From Betaproteobacteria bacterium (GTDB lineage: Bacteria; Pseudomonadota; Gammaproteobacteria; Burkholderiales; Burkholderiaceae_C): a stretch of DNA of 64,000 nt. Where the stretch lies: the NCBI GenBank assembly GCA_025358155.1, contig JANYKR010000173.1:1-64000 (forward strand), read 5' to 3'. The translations under genes were made by a program, and so were the position numbers. Positions 9,907 to 17,528 of this stretch are shown piece by piece. Under the pieces are notes generated by a model that saw nothing but the letters and a program-made list of their open reading frames with translations, was not told the DNA's origin and did no database searches. Each line of letters begins with the position of its first letter. Position 1 is the first letter of the stretch.

Positions 9907-12900
9907 ATGCCGCTGTTGCCCGCTGACCCCGCCCACCTGAACCCGTCCGACCGGCAAACCGTGCTCGACGCGCTCTGCTTCATGCAGGCGCCGATCAACG
10001 TCACCCGCTTGAGCGAGCTGCTGTCCACCCAATCCACGCTGCGTGGCACGGCCTTCAACACCAACAACTTGCGCGGTTGGCTGGGCGAGTTGCTGCAGGC
10101 CAAGCAGGTGGGCTGCAATCCCCAGGGCCAGTGGTGGGCCGTGCCTGAGCTGTCGTGGCCCCGCTTTGTTGCGCTGGTGCAGCAAACCGCATCGCGAGAG
10201 CGCTGGTGGGCGGCCTGGCGCCGGCTGGTGCACTTTGACAACAGCTGGCATCTGGAGCTGTTTGGCGACGAGGCAATGATCGGCGCGCTGCGGGTGGTGG
10301 TTTACGCCGACGGCACGCCCGAGGCCTTTGATCGGCTGTGCCGGCTCAGCCGCAACGTCACGCCGCTGCAGCCCGGCATTTTGGCGGCGGCGCTGCTGCG
10401 GCCGTTCCAGCCCGTGCTGTGGGACCGGCTCGATCCAGACCTGCGCTACGGGTTGCTGGTGCAACTGCTGCGCCAGGTGGGCGGCGACAGCGAGAGCTAC
10501 AGCGCGCCGCTGTGGGCCTGGCTGCAGGCCCAGAGCCGGCCCGATGCCGGACAACTGCAAGAGCTGCCCCGGTTGCGGCTGGCCGAGCGTCTGCTGCTGT
10601 CGGGCCAGCGCGACGAAGCGCGCCGCGTGCTGCGAGGCCTGGACCATCCAGAAGCCCAGGCGATCCGCGCGGCAGCCGAGATTGCCGACGGCCACTACGC
10701 CAGCGGCGCCACCGCCTTCGAGCTGGCCTGGAAAGAACAGGCGGCGCTGAGCGGCCGGCGCAAGCAGCTGTTCTCCGAAGCAACGGCCTGGTTCTACTTG
10801 CTGGCCCTGATCGCCCAGCCCGACCCGGCGCTGTGGACCAAGGCGCGCAAGTTCGCTGCTGGCGAGGCCGGCAAGCGTGATGCCGACCCCTACACCTTCT
10901 GGGGCGTCTGGCAGGAGGCCATCGACCAACGTCTGGGTGACGCGCCGCGCAACGCCCGCGCTTTTGCGATGGCGCCACTGCAAGGCCTGCGCCTGCACAG
11001 CCTGCTGCAACTCACCCAGTGGCTGCTGGCGGCCTGGCTGGGCCACAAGCCGCCGCAACCCGCCGTGCTGGGCACGCTGGCCGACAAACTCTCGGTGGAC
11101 TACGAGGCCAGCGGTCAGCCCTGGCTGGCGATGATGGTGCGGCGGGCCGCTGCCCTGCTGCGCGGCGTGCCGGTCAGCGAAGCCGACGCGGCCCAGCCCT
11201 TCCCGATCGGCGCGCCGGCCGACCGCTGGCGCGAAGCGCTCACCGCCATCGTCGCGCTGGGCGGCGCGGGCGGTGCGGCAGCAACCGCTGCGGGCGCCAG
11301 CGGTGTGGTTGATCGCTTGATCTGGACCCTGAGCACCGATGCGTTGGGCCGCATCCGCAAGGTCGAGCCGTTGGAGCAAAAAGCCGGTGCCCGGGGCCTG
11401 GGCAAACCCAAGCCCGCCTCGCTCAGCGGCCTGGCCAAACGCACCGACCTGCCCGCGCACGACGCCGCCGTACTGCGCTCGCTCAAAAAGCTGCCGTTCG
11501 GCGGCAAGCTCGCGTTTGACAAGCAGCAGGCGGTGCAAGCGCTGGTGCGCCACCCGCATGTGGCCTGGCCCGAGGCGCCGCTGCAGTTCATCGAGCTGGC
11601 CGAGGCCTTGCCGCAGCTGGAGGTGCTGACCCGCGGCGAGTTCTTGCAGTTTCGGGTGGTTGATCCGATTCGGCCTGACGATGCCGCTCTCGACGAGCTC
11701 GACGATGACGATGACCTGCTCGACGACGAGGACGACTTCGACTACAGCGGCCGCCGCATCGCCGACATGAGCCGGCCGTCGGTGCTGCTGCTGCGCGACG
11801 GCCCCGAGCGCGCCCGCTTGTTGCGCATCACCCCGGCCCAGTTGCGGGTGGCCGAACTGGTCAGCCAGGGCTGGCAGGTGCCGGTGGCCGCGCGCACCGA
11901 GATGGACGCCGCGCTGCGGGTGCTGGCCAGCCATTTTCAGCTCGCCAGCGACGCCGATGCCGGCCACGAGGTGCCGGCCAACCCCAGCTTGCGGGCCGAG
12001 CTGACACCCCAGGGCGATGGCCTGAGCCTGCGCCTGGTGGCCGCGCCGTTTGGCGACTTCGGGCCGCGCCTGGCGCCTGGCCAGGGCCGAGAACGCGTCA
12101 CCACCGTGCACCAGGGCCTGACCCTGTCGACCCAGCGCAACCTGGCTGCCGAGCGGGCCCACCAGGCCACCCTGCTCGACAAGCTCGACTGGCTCGACGA
12201 GACCGCGCACGCCTGGTCGCTGGACCAGCCCGACCAGGCCCTGGCGGTGGTCGAGGCCCTGGCCGGGCTGGCACCGGGCATCGTCAGCGAATGGCCCAAG
12301 GGCAAAGCGCTGCGCGTCAAGACGGTGACGGCAGCGCAGGTCAAGCTGAGTGTGGCAAGCAAGGGCGACTGGCTGGAGATCAACGGCGAGCTGGCGCTGG
12401 ACGACGGCGAGGTGCTGCGCCTGCGCCAGCTGCTGGACCTGCTGGCCACCGGCAAAAGCCGCTACGTGGCGCTGGGCGACGGTGGCTTTCTGGCGCTGAC
12501 CGACACCCTGCGCCAGCAGCTCGCCGACCTGCGCGCCGTGGTGAGCACCCAAGGCAAGACCCAGCGCTTGTCACCCCTGGCCGCGCTGGCCTGGGCCGGG
12601 CAGGACGGCGCACCAGCGCTGGACGGCGACGCCGCCTGGTCAAACCGCAGCCAGGCCTGGGAACAGGCGCAAACGCGCGACTTCGATCTGCCCATCACCC
12701 TGCTGGCCGACCTGCGCGACTACCAGCGCAGCGGCTGGACCTGGCTGATGCGCCTGGCCGCCAGCGGCTTTGGCGCGGTGCTGGCCGACGACATGGGCCT
12801 GGGCAAGACCTTGCAGACGCTGGCATTGCTGATCGCCCGCGCCGACGGCGGCCCGGCGCTGGTGGTGGCGCCCACCTCGGTATGCGGCAACTGGCTGGCC

Positions 12901-14241
12901 GAGGCAGCCCGGTTTGCGCCCGGGCTGCGGGTGGAGATGTACGGCGACACCAGTGCAGCCGCCGACAGCGACGCCGAGTCGGCCGAGTCGGCCGAGTCGG
13001 TGGAGGCGGTGGAAGGGGTAGCGTCAGCCGACGACAGCGCCGCGCCCGACACCGCCCGCCAAGCCACCCGCCGCAAACAAGTGCAGGCAATGGGCCCCGG
13101 CCAGGTGCTGATTTGCAGCTACGGCCTGCTGCAGCTCGACGGCAACATCCTCGCCAGCCGCCCGTGGCACAGCGCGGTGCTCGACGAGGCCCAGGCCATC
13201 AAGAATGCCAGCACCCGCCGCGCCCGCGCCGCGCTGACGCTGCAGGCCGATTTCAAGCTCGCGCTGACCGGCACGCCGATCGAGAACCGCCTCTCCGAAC
13301 TCTGGGCCATCATGGGTTTTGCCAACCCCGGCCTGCTCGGCAACATCGAACAGTTCAACCAGCGCTTTGCCGGGCCGATCGAGCGCGACGGCGACCCCCA
13401 GGCCGGCCGCCGGTTGCGCCGGCTGGTGGCGCCCTTCCTGCTGCGGCGTACCAAGGGCGAGGTGCTCGCCGACCTGCCGCAACGCACTGAAATTGTCCAC
13501 GAGGTGGTGCCCGGCAGCCGAGAGCGCGCCTTGCTGGAGGCGCTGCGCCAGCAAGCCGAAGCAAGCGTGAACCAGGTGCTGGCAGGCGGCGACGGGGGCG
13601 GCGGGGGCGGCGAAGGCCAGGCCCAGATGCACGTGCTGGCGGCGCTGACCAAGCTGCGCCGCGCCGCTTGCGACCCGCGCTTGGTCGCACCCGAGCTGGG
13701 CCTGGTGGGCGCCAAAGTGCAGGAGTTTGAGCGCCTGGCGGTTGAGCTGGTCGCCGGCCGCCACAAGGCGCTGGTGTTCTCGCAGTTCACCGACTTTCTG
13801 GCGCTGCTGCGAGAGCGGCTCGACAGTGCCGGCCTGAGCTACCAGTACCTCGACGGCAGCACGCCGATGGCTCAACGCACCCAGCGCGTCAATGCCTTCC
13901 AGGCCGGCCAGGGCGACTTTTTTCTGATCAGCCTGAAAGCCGGCGGTTTTGGCCTGAACCTGACCATGGCCGACTACGTAATCATTGCCGACCCCTGGTG
14001 GAACCCGGCCGCCGAAGACCAGGCCAGCGGCCGCGCCCACCGCATCGGCCAGCAGCGGCCGGTGACGGTCTACCGGCTGGTGACGCAGGGATCGATCGAA
14101 GACCGCATCGTCAAACTACACCACAGCAAACGCGCGCGGGCCGAAGGCGTGCTGGCCGGCCAGGACGGCGGTGGCGGCACGGTGATGCGGGCGGCGGACA
14201 TGCTGGCGTTGTTGCGGGGTGAGGAGGGTGAAGGGGCCTGA
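9907..14241 (+). CDS. Large SNF2/HepA-type DEAD/DEAH helicase
   Basis: A 1444-residue Swi2/Snf2-family ATPase. The C-terminal motor has Walker A DDMGLGKTLQTL (about 961), motif II LDEAQAIKN (about 1092), motif III TGTPIENRLSELW (about 1121) and motif VI ASGRAHRIGQQRPVTVYRL (about 1373). This set defines the SNF2 DNA translocases. The roughly 950-residue N-terminal region has no motif I recognise beyond an acidic patch near 596-615 (DELDDDDDLLDDEDD), which may mediate protein contacts. A Ser/Glu/Ala repeat between motifs Ia and II is encoded by tandem GCCGAGTCG units near 12975-13000. HepA/RapA relatives remodel RNA polymerase or DNA complexes, and related proteins occur in defence systems. 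The real substrate cannot be told here; no defence partner is adjacent apart from BrnTA. Confidence 0.9.
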   Translation: MPLLPADPAHLNPSDRQTVLDALCFMQAPINVTRLSELLSTQSTLRGTAFNTNNLRGWLGELLQAKQVGCNPQGQWWAVPELSWPRFVALVQQTASRERWWAAWRRLVHFDNSWHLELFGDEAMIGALRVVVYADGTPEAFDRLCRLSRNVTPLQPGILAAALLRPFQPVLWDRLDPDLRYGLLVQLLRQVGGDSESYSAPLWAWLQAQSRPDAGQLQELPRLRLAERLLLSGQRDEARRVLRGLDHPEAQAIRAAAEIADGHYASGATAFELAWKEQAALSGRRKQLFSEATAWFYLLALIAQPDPALWTKARKFAAGEAGKRDADPYTFWGVWQEAIDQRLGDAPRNARAFAMAPLQGLRLHSLLQLTQWLLAAWLGHKPPQPAVLGTLADKLSVDYEASGQPWLAMMVRRAAALLRGVPVSEADAAQPFPIGAPADRWREALTAIVALGGAGGAAATAAGASGVVDRLIWTLSTDALGRIRKVEPLEQKAGARGLGKPKPASLSGLAKRTDLPAHDAAVLRSLKKLPFGGKLAFDKQQAVQALVRHPHVAWPEAPLQFIELAEALPQLEVLTRGEFLQFRVVDPIRPDDAALDELDDDDDLLDDEDDFDYSGRRIADMSRPSVLLLRDGPERARLLRITPAQLRVAELVSQGWQVPVAARTEMDAALRVLASHFQLASDADAGHEVPANPSLRAELTPQGDGLSLRLVAAPFGDFGPRLAPGQGRERVTTVHQGLTLSTQRNLAAERAHQATLLDKLDWLDETAHAWSLDQPDQALAVVEALAGLAPGIVSEWPKGKALRVKTVTAAQVKLSVASKGDWLEINGELALDDGEVLRLRQLLDLLATGKSRYVALGDGGFLALTDTLRQQLADLRAVVSTQGKTQRLSPLAALAWAGQDGAPALDGDAAWSNRSQAWEQAQTRDFDLPITLLADLRDYQRSGWTWLMRLAASGFGAVLADDMGLGKTLQTLALLIARADGGPALVVAPTSVCGNWLAEAARFAPGLRVEMYGDTSAAADSDAESAESAESVEAVEGVASADDSAAPDTARQATRRKQVQAMGPGQVLICSYGLLQLDGNILASRPWHSAVLDEAQAIKNASTRRARAALTLQADFKLALTGTPIENRLSELWAIMGFANPGLLGNIEQFNQRFAGPIERDGDPQAGRRLRRLVAPFLLRRTKGEVLADLPQRTEIVHEVVPGSRERALLEALRQQAEASVNQVLAGGDGGGGGGEGQAQMHVLAALTKLRRAACDPRLVAPELGLVGAKVQEFERLAVELVAGRHKALVFSQFTDFLALLRERLDSAGLSYQYLDGSTPMAQRTQRVNAFQAGQGDFFLISLKAGGFGLNLTMADYVIIADPWWNPAAEDQASGRAHRIGQQRPVTVYRLVTQGSIEDRIVKLHHSKRARAEGVLAGQDGGGGTVMRAADMLALLRGEEGEGA

Positions 14242-14295
14242 TCGGGCACTTGCCGGGATGCCTCACAAAACGCTTTCGTGGCGGGCTATTTTTAC

Positions 14296-14344
14296 GCAGC
14301 TACAAATAAATCCGAAGCGATCTGTCGACGTAGCTACAATCAAA
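14296..14344 (+). promoter_or_regulatory. brnTA promoter/operator region with repeated GTAGCTAC-like boxes
   Basis: Two imperfect 15-bp direct repeats, GCAGCTACAAATAAA (14296-14310) and GTAGCTACAATCAAA (14330-14344), match at 12 of 15 positions and lie 34 bp apart. The second contains the perfect palindrome GTAGCTAC. A -10-like TACAAT (14335-14340) overlaps it and ends 6 bp before the brnT ATG. Antitoxins of this class usually autoregulate, so these are good candidates for BrnA-binding sites. The function is inferred. Confidence 0.4.
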
Positions 14345-14346
14345 GC

Positions 14347-14628
14347 ATGTCGACCTGGGACGAGTCGAAACGTCTTCGCAACATCAAGCGCCACGGACTT
14401 GATTTCATCGGTTGCGAAGCCGTCTTCGACGGACCCGTCGTCAGCTGGGAAGATGCCCGGGAAGCTTACGGAGAGCAAAGGATCAACTTGCTGGGATGGC
14501 TTGAGGGCATCGTTGTGCACATGACCTACACGGAGCGAGGCGATGAACCGCACATCATCAGTCTTCGCAAGGCAGAGAAGCATGAAATTCGTCACTACGC
14601 GAAAGAGTCCACCGGTTACTCCCGCTGA
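14347..14628 (+). CDS. brnT: BrnT-family toxin
   Basis: A 93-residue BrnT-type (DUF497) RelE-fold ribonuclease toxin, which inhibits translation when released from BrnA. The sequence shows the family layout: WDESKRLRNIKRHGLDF near the N-terminus, EAVFDGPVVSWEDAREAYGEQR in the middle, and HMTYTERGDEPHIISLRKA then EIRHYAKES at the end, where the catalytic basic residues lie. The ATG at 14347 fits the family N-terminus. There is no clear Shine-Dalgarno, and the putative -10 would place transcription start at or next to the ATG. It overlaps brnA by 47 bp. Confidence 0.88.
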   Translation: MSTWDESKRLRNIKRHGLDFIGCEAVFDGPVVSWEDAREAYGEQRINLLGWLEGIVVHMTYTERGDEPHIISLRKAEKHEIRHYAKESTGYSR

Positions 14629-14941
14629 GTGGGAGGCACTGATCGCTGCAGCCCCCGGCAAAGACAGGTCGCTCACGGCTACAGAAAAAGAGAAGATGGC
14701 GAACGCTGTCTTCGTCAGCGGCGGTGGCTTTGCCGCTGTTCGGGCAGCGGTCGCGCAGAAACGCCAGCGCGGCGAACGCGGGCCCCAAGTGACGCCCACC
14801 AAGCAACTTGTCAGCGTGCGCTACAGCCCGGAAGTTCTGCAGTACTTCAAGGCCACAGGCACTGGTTGGCAAACTCGCATGAACGAGGCTCTTCTGGAGT
14901 GGGTCAACAAGCGTTCCGGGCGCAGCCGCAGAGGGGCCTGA
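14582..14941 (+). CDS. brnA: BrnA-family antitoxin
   Basis: A 119-residue BrnA-type antitoxin, expected to bind and neutralise BrnT and repress its own operon through a C-terminal ribbon-helix-helix domain. That domain is visible as VSVRYSPEVLQYFKATGTGWQTRMNEALLEWV (residues about 78-109, quoted in part: VRYSPEVLQYFKATG). The N-terminal half (PPVTPAEWEALIAAAPGKD) would be the toxin-wrapping part. I chose the ATG at 14582; a start at 14543 would extend the overlap with brnT. The gene starts inside brnT, as is usual for this pair. Confidence 0.82.
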   Translation: MKFVTTRKSPPVTPAEWEALIAAAPGKDRSLTATEKEKMANAVFVSGGGFAAVRAAVAQKRQRGERGPQVTPTKQLVSVRYSPEVLQYFKATGTGWQTRMNEALLEWVNKRSGRSRRGA

Positions 14942-15035
14942 GTCCCGTCTTTTCCAATCGACGTATGAGCCTGGAGCAGGCTGACCTGGGGACGCACGAG
15001 ACTGCTCACCGACGCCCTGGCCATGCAGCTTGAAC

Positions 15036-15149
15036 GGCCCGCCCAACGCCGGCCTGGGCTGCCCGTCCTTCGACGGCAACACGCCTCCGGCCTGGCTCAT
15101 CCAACGCACCCAGCGCGTGAATGCCGTGCAGGCCGGTCGCGGGCATTCC
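15036..15149 (+). pseudogene. Decayed fragment related to the SNF2 helicase C-terminal motor
   Basis: The stretch between brnA and the sigma factor gene (412 bp, otherwise without a gene) reads in one frame NAGLGCPSFDGNTP, then QRTQRVNAVQAGRG. The intact helicase upstream has SAGLSYQYLDGSTP-MA-QRTQRVNAFQAGQG at 13828-13914. DNA similarity is clear: the segment from CAACGCACCCAGCGCGT onward matches at about 35 of 41 bases. The fragment has a five-residue insertion (PAWLI) relative to the helicase, and the frame then drifts into unrelated Pro/Arg-rich sequence. It is best read as the remnant of a second, related helicase gene or of a partial duplication, not an expressed gene. Confidence 0.6.
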
Positions 15150-15353
15150 ACCCCGGGTGACGCCACCACACCCAGAAGCCGCGCCTACCGGCCGGCCCCC
15201 GTTGTCACGGCGACGCGCTACGCGAGGCCTGGTGGATCAGAACACGCAGGCCTGCCATGCCCGGCGGCACCCACCGGCCCGACGCAAACCGGTCCACCCG
15301 CCCGGCCGTAACCTTTTGGCGGCCCGCCGGTATCACCCGTCAGAGCCCCTCCA

Positions 15354-15902
15354 ATGACGCCCGCAGACAACAACGCCCTCATCGCCCAGATCCTGCAAGG
15401 AGACCGCCAGGCCTATGCCCAACTGGTCGGCCGCTACCAGGACGGTGTGTTTGCGTTCTTGTGGCGGATGGGCTTGCGCCGGGCGCTGATTGAGGATCTG
15501 GCGCAGGAGACCTTTGTGCGGGCCTGGTGCCACCTGGGCGACTTCAAGCCCGAGCGGGCGGCGTTTTCGACCTGGCTGTTTGCGATCAGCCGCAACCTGG
15601 CCTTGAACGAAATCCACCGCGCCGGGCACCGGCGGGAAGTGGCCGCTGAGGACGACCTGGAGGTCGCCAGCGCCGACGAGGGCCCGCCCGAGGCCCTGGC
15701 CCGCAAGCGCAGCAGCTTGCGCTTGCACGCTGCGTTGGGTCGGCTCGACCCGGCGCAGCGCAGCGTGCTGGGCTTGTGCTGCCTCAGCGAGTTGAGCATC
15801 GCCGAAGTGGCGGTGATCGAAGGCATCAGCGCCGGCGCGGTCAAGGTCCGGCTGCACCGGGCCCGCCACGCGCTGCGCCTCAGTTTGGAGAACCTGCGAT
15901 GA
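15354..15902 (+). CDS. ECF-type RNA polymerase sigma factor
   Basis: A 182-residue extracytoplasmic-function sigma factor. Region 2 lies at about 20-85 (AYAQLVGRYQDGVFAFLWRM, IEDLAQETFVRAW, FSTWLFAISRNLALNEI) and region 4 at about 125-178 (LDPAQRSVLGLCCLSELSIA, EGISAGAVKVRLHRARHALR). Its stop overlaps the ATG of the next gene (ATGA), and signal peptidase I follows, so the three form one unit. Control of envelope or secretion functions is inferred from that context. No clear ECF-type autoregulatory promoter was identified upstream. Confidence 0.92.
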   Translation: MTPADNNALIAQILQGDRQAYAQLVGRYQDGVFAFLWRMGLRRALIEDLAQETFVRAWCHLGDFKPERAAFSTWLFAISRNLALNEIHRAGHRREVAAEDDLEVASADEGPPEALARKRSSLRLHAALGRLDPAQRSVLGLCCLSELSIAEVAVIEGISAGAVKVRLHRARHALRLSLENLR

Positions 15903-16153
15903 ACCCTGACGACCTTGACGAACTGCTGCGCTCGGGCCCGCCCGGCGCACCGGCCGACTTCAGCGCCCGCGTGATGCAACAGATCAGCGGCCTGCCGGTT
16001 TTGCAGCCTCAACCTCAGCCCCAACCCCTGCCGCCGCACTGGCAAACCCTGGCCCAGTGGCTGGCCCTGATCGCCGCCGCTGCGCTAGGCATCAGCCAGG
16101 TTCTGGCATTCATCTTTGGCCTCTGGGCCGTGACTGCGGCTGCCGCCGCCTGA
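15899..16153 (+). CDS. Short membrane protein, possible anti-sigma factor
   Basis: An 84-residue protein starting at the ATG that overlaps the sigma-factor stop. It begins MNPDDLDELLRSGPPGAPADF, followed by a Pro/Gln run. One strong transmembrane helix lies at about residues 55-80 (LALIAAAALGISQVLAFIFG). Position directly behind an ECF sigma gene and the cytoplasmic-head/one-helix layout suggest a minimal anti-sigma factor. The ZAS His-Cys motif is absent, and the soluble part is shorter than in typical anti-sigma proteins. Confidence 0.65.
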   Translation: MNPDDLDELLRSGPPGAPADFSARVMQQISGLPVLQPQPQPQPLPPHWQTLAQWLALIAAAALGISQVLAFIFGLWAVTAAAAA

Positions 16154-16162
16154 AAGTACCCC

Positions 16163-17116
16163 ATGACGCCTCTCGACAACCCTGCCCAGCCCCTGTTCCA
16201 GCGCGGCCACCCACCCGCCATGCAGCCGCGCCTGCCCTGGGTTGCCGGCCTGATGTCGCTGGCCCTGCCCGGCTGGGGCCAGCTCTACAACGGGCAGGCA
16301 AACCGGGCGATCTGGTGCTTTCTGGCGTTTTCGCTGCTGTTGCTGCCCGGCACAGCGCTGCTGGGGCTGGCGGTTCCGCCGTCGCTGATGCTGGCGGCCC
16401 TGCTGCTGGGCCTGGTCGCCGCACTCGGGCTCTGGATTTTTTGCGCGGCGGACGCCTACCGGGCGGCACAGCGGGCGCCGGCCCAGCGGCTTGAGCCCTG
16501 GCAGACGTCGGGTCTGTACACGCTGGTGTTCATCTGCTGCGCGTTGCTGGTGTTGCCGGCCTTGACGCTGGCGATGCGCGCCCACCTGGTGCAGCCTTTT
16601 GCGATCCCGTCGGCCAGCATGGCGCCCAGCCTGCTGCCGGGTGATTGGGTGTTTGCCGACATGCACTACAACTGCCCCAGCTGCAAGGCAGTGCAGCGCG
16701 GCGATGTGGCGATCTTCACCTACCCCAACGACCGCACGCTGTACTACGTCAAGCGCGTGGTGGCGCTGCCGGGGGACCGGGTGCAGATCCTGAACCACCA
16801 GCTGGTCGTCAATGGCCTTGGGCTGGCCAAGCCGGACAGCGAGCCCGGCCAGGCAGGCGAGGTGCCGGCACTGGAGGCCTGGGGCGACAAGACCTGGCAG
16901 GTGCAGGGCCAGCAGGCGCTGCAAGACTCGGCGCTTGCGCAAACCGTGCCGCCAGGCCATGTCTTTTTGCTGGGCGACAACCGCGCCGCCAGCACCGACT
17001 CACGCCAGTTCGGCGCCGTGCCGCTGGCAGATGTGGTGGGCCGGGTGCGGCAGATCTGGTTTTCTCGCGGCGACGGGTCGGTGCGCTGGCAGCGCATCGG
17101 TGACCGGGTGAACTGA
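16163..17116 (+). CDS. lepB: Signal peptidase I with extra N-terminal membrane domain
   Basis: A type I (S26) signal peptidase, which removes signal peptides at the outer face of the inner membrane. The nucleophile Ser152 is in IPSASMAPSLLPGD and the general base Lys197 in LYYVKRVVALPGDRV; box E is GDNRAASTDSRQFG near 272. The first about 110 residues form extra hydrophobic segments beginning LALPGWGQLYNGQ, a pattern resembling TM2/DUF5683-type domains, before the usual catalytic anchor at about 118-137. A CPSC motif (171-174) follows the active-site segment. It starts 9 bp after the short membrane gene. Being the third gene of an ECF sigma unit, it is probably a regulated paralogue rather than the housekeeping lepB. 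Confidence 0.88.
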   Translation: MTPLDNPAQPLFQRGHPPAMQPRLPWVAGLMSLALPGWGQLYNGQANRAIWCFLAFSLLLLPGTALLGLAVPPSLMLAALLLGLVAALGLWIFCAADAYRAAQRAPAQRLEPWQTSGLYTLVFICCALLVLPALTLAMRAHLVQPFAIPSASMAPSLLPGDWVFADMHYNCPSCKAVQRGDVAIFTYPNDRTLYYVKRVVALPGDRVQILNHQLVVNGLGLAKPDSEPGQAGEVPALEAWGDKTWQVQGQQALQDSALAQTVPPGHVFLLGDNRAASTDSRQFGAVPLADVVGRVRQIWFSRGDGSVRWQRIGDRVN

Positions 17117-17166
17117 GCTGGGCTGCGAGGGGTGCGGCTGCTGCGGCGCAAGCCCCAGCCCGAAGC

Positions 17167-17388
17167 TCAGGACACCATCACCGCCAGCACCTGACCCTCG
17201 GCAACGCTCTCGCCCTCGGCCACCAGCAACTCGCGCAGCACGCCGTTGGCAGGTGCGTCGATCGGAATCTCCATCTTCATCGACTCGATGATCAGCAGCG
17301 TGTCGCCCTCGGCCAGCGTGTCACCGGCTTGCCGTTCAAGCTTCCAGACGGTGCCGGTCACCAGCGATTCAATACGGTGTTGCGCCAT
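17167..17388 (-). CDS. Stand-alone biotin carboxyl carrier protein (biotinyl/lipoyl domain)
   Basis: A 73-residue protein consisting of one biotinyl domain. The modification site is ESMKMEIPI with the biotinylated Lys at residue 38 (family EAMKM). It would shuttle carboxybiotin between a biotin carboxylase and a carboxyltransferase. I chose the ATG at 17388 because GGAGA precedes it; an upstream GTG/ATG reading to 17427 adds 13 non-family residues. It is divergent from the GntR gene, and the carboxyltransferase lies 6.5 kb away in the same cluster. The biotin carboxylase partner is not in the window. Confidence 0.9.
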   Translation of the reverse strand: MAQHRIESLVTGTVWKLERQAGDTLAEGDTLLIIESMKMEIPIDAPANGVLRELLVAEGESVAEGQVLAVMVS

Positions 17389-17430
17389 CAGGTTTCTCCA
17401 AAAGTGGCGTGCGCCGGCCAGCGGCACCCG

Positions 17431-17451
17431 GTGCAGTGTTCAACACTGCAC
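17431..17451. promoter_or_regulatory. Perfect 10-bp-arm palindrome, candidate regulator operator
   Basis: GTGCAGTGTT-C-AACACTGCAC, with perfect 10-bp arms around a single base, lies 43 bp upstream of the biotin-carrier start in the spacer shared with the GntR gene. The size and symmetry suit a dimeric GntR/FadR-type operator. Binding is inferred. Confidence 0.5.
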
Positions 17452-17505
17452 CTGCCACCTTACGCGCTGTGGCGCTTGTCGCAGCCCCGGGAAAGCACCA
17501 GTTAA

Positions 17506-17515
17506 TTGTTAACAA
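17506..17515. promoter_or_regulatory. TTGTTAACAA palindrome upstream of the GntR gene
   Basis: A perfect 10-bp palindrome in an AT-rich patch (17499-17520), ending 13 bp before the GTG start of the GntR gene. Its position would let it block transcription or initiation of that gene. With the 17431-17451 palindrome it suggests a two-site divergent control region. Function is inferred. Confidence 0.4.
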
Positions 17516-17528
17516 CTGACAGCGGATA

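Noticed and set aside
9628-12552. 974-codon minus-strand frame opposite the SNF2 helicase
   Set aside because: Antisense shadow in high-GC DNA: Gln/Arg/Gly-rich, no motif, and it covers lysR, the divergent spacer and the helicase coding strand.
15310-15353. ECF-type promoter (TAACC ... GTAT) before the sigma factor gene
   Set aside because: The spacing is plausible but the motif is too degenerate in GC-rich DNA to support autoregulation.
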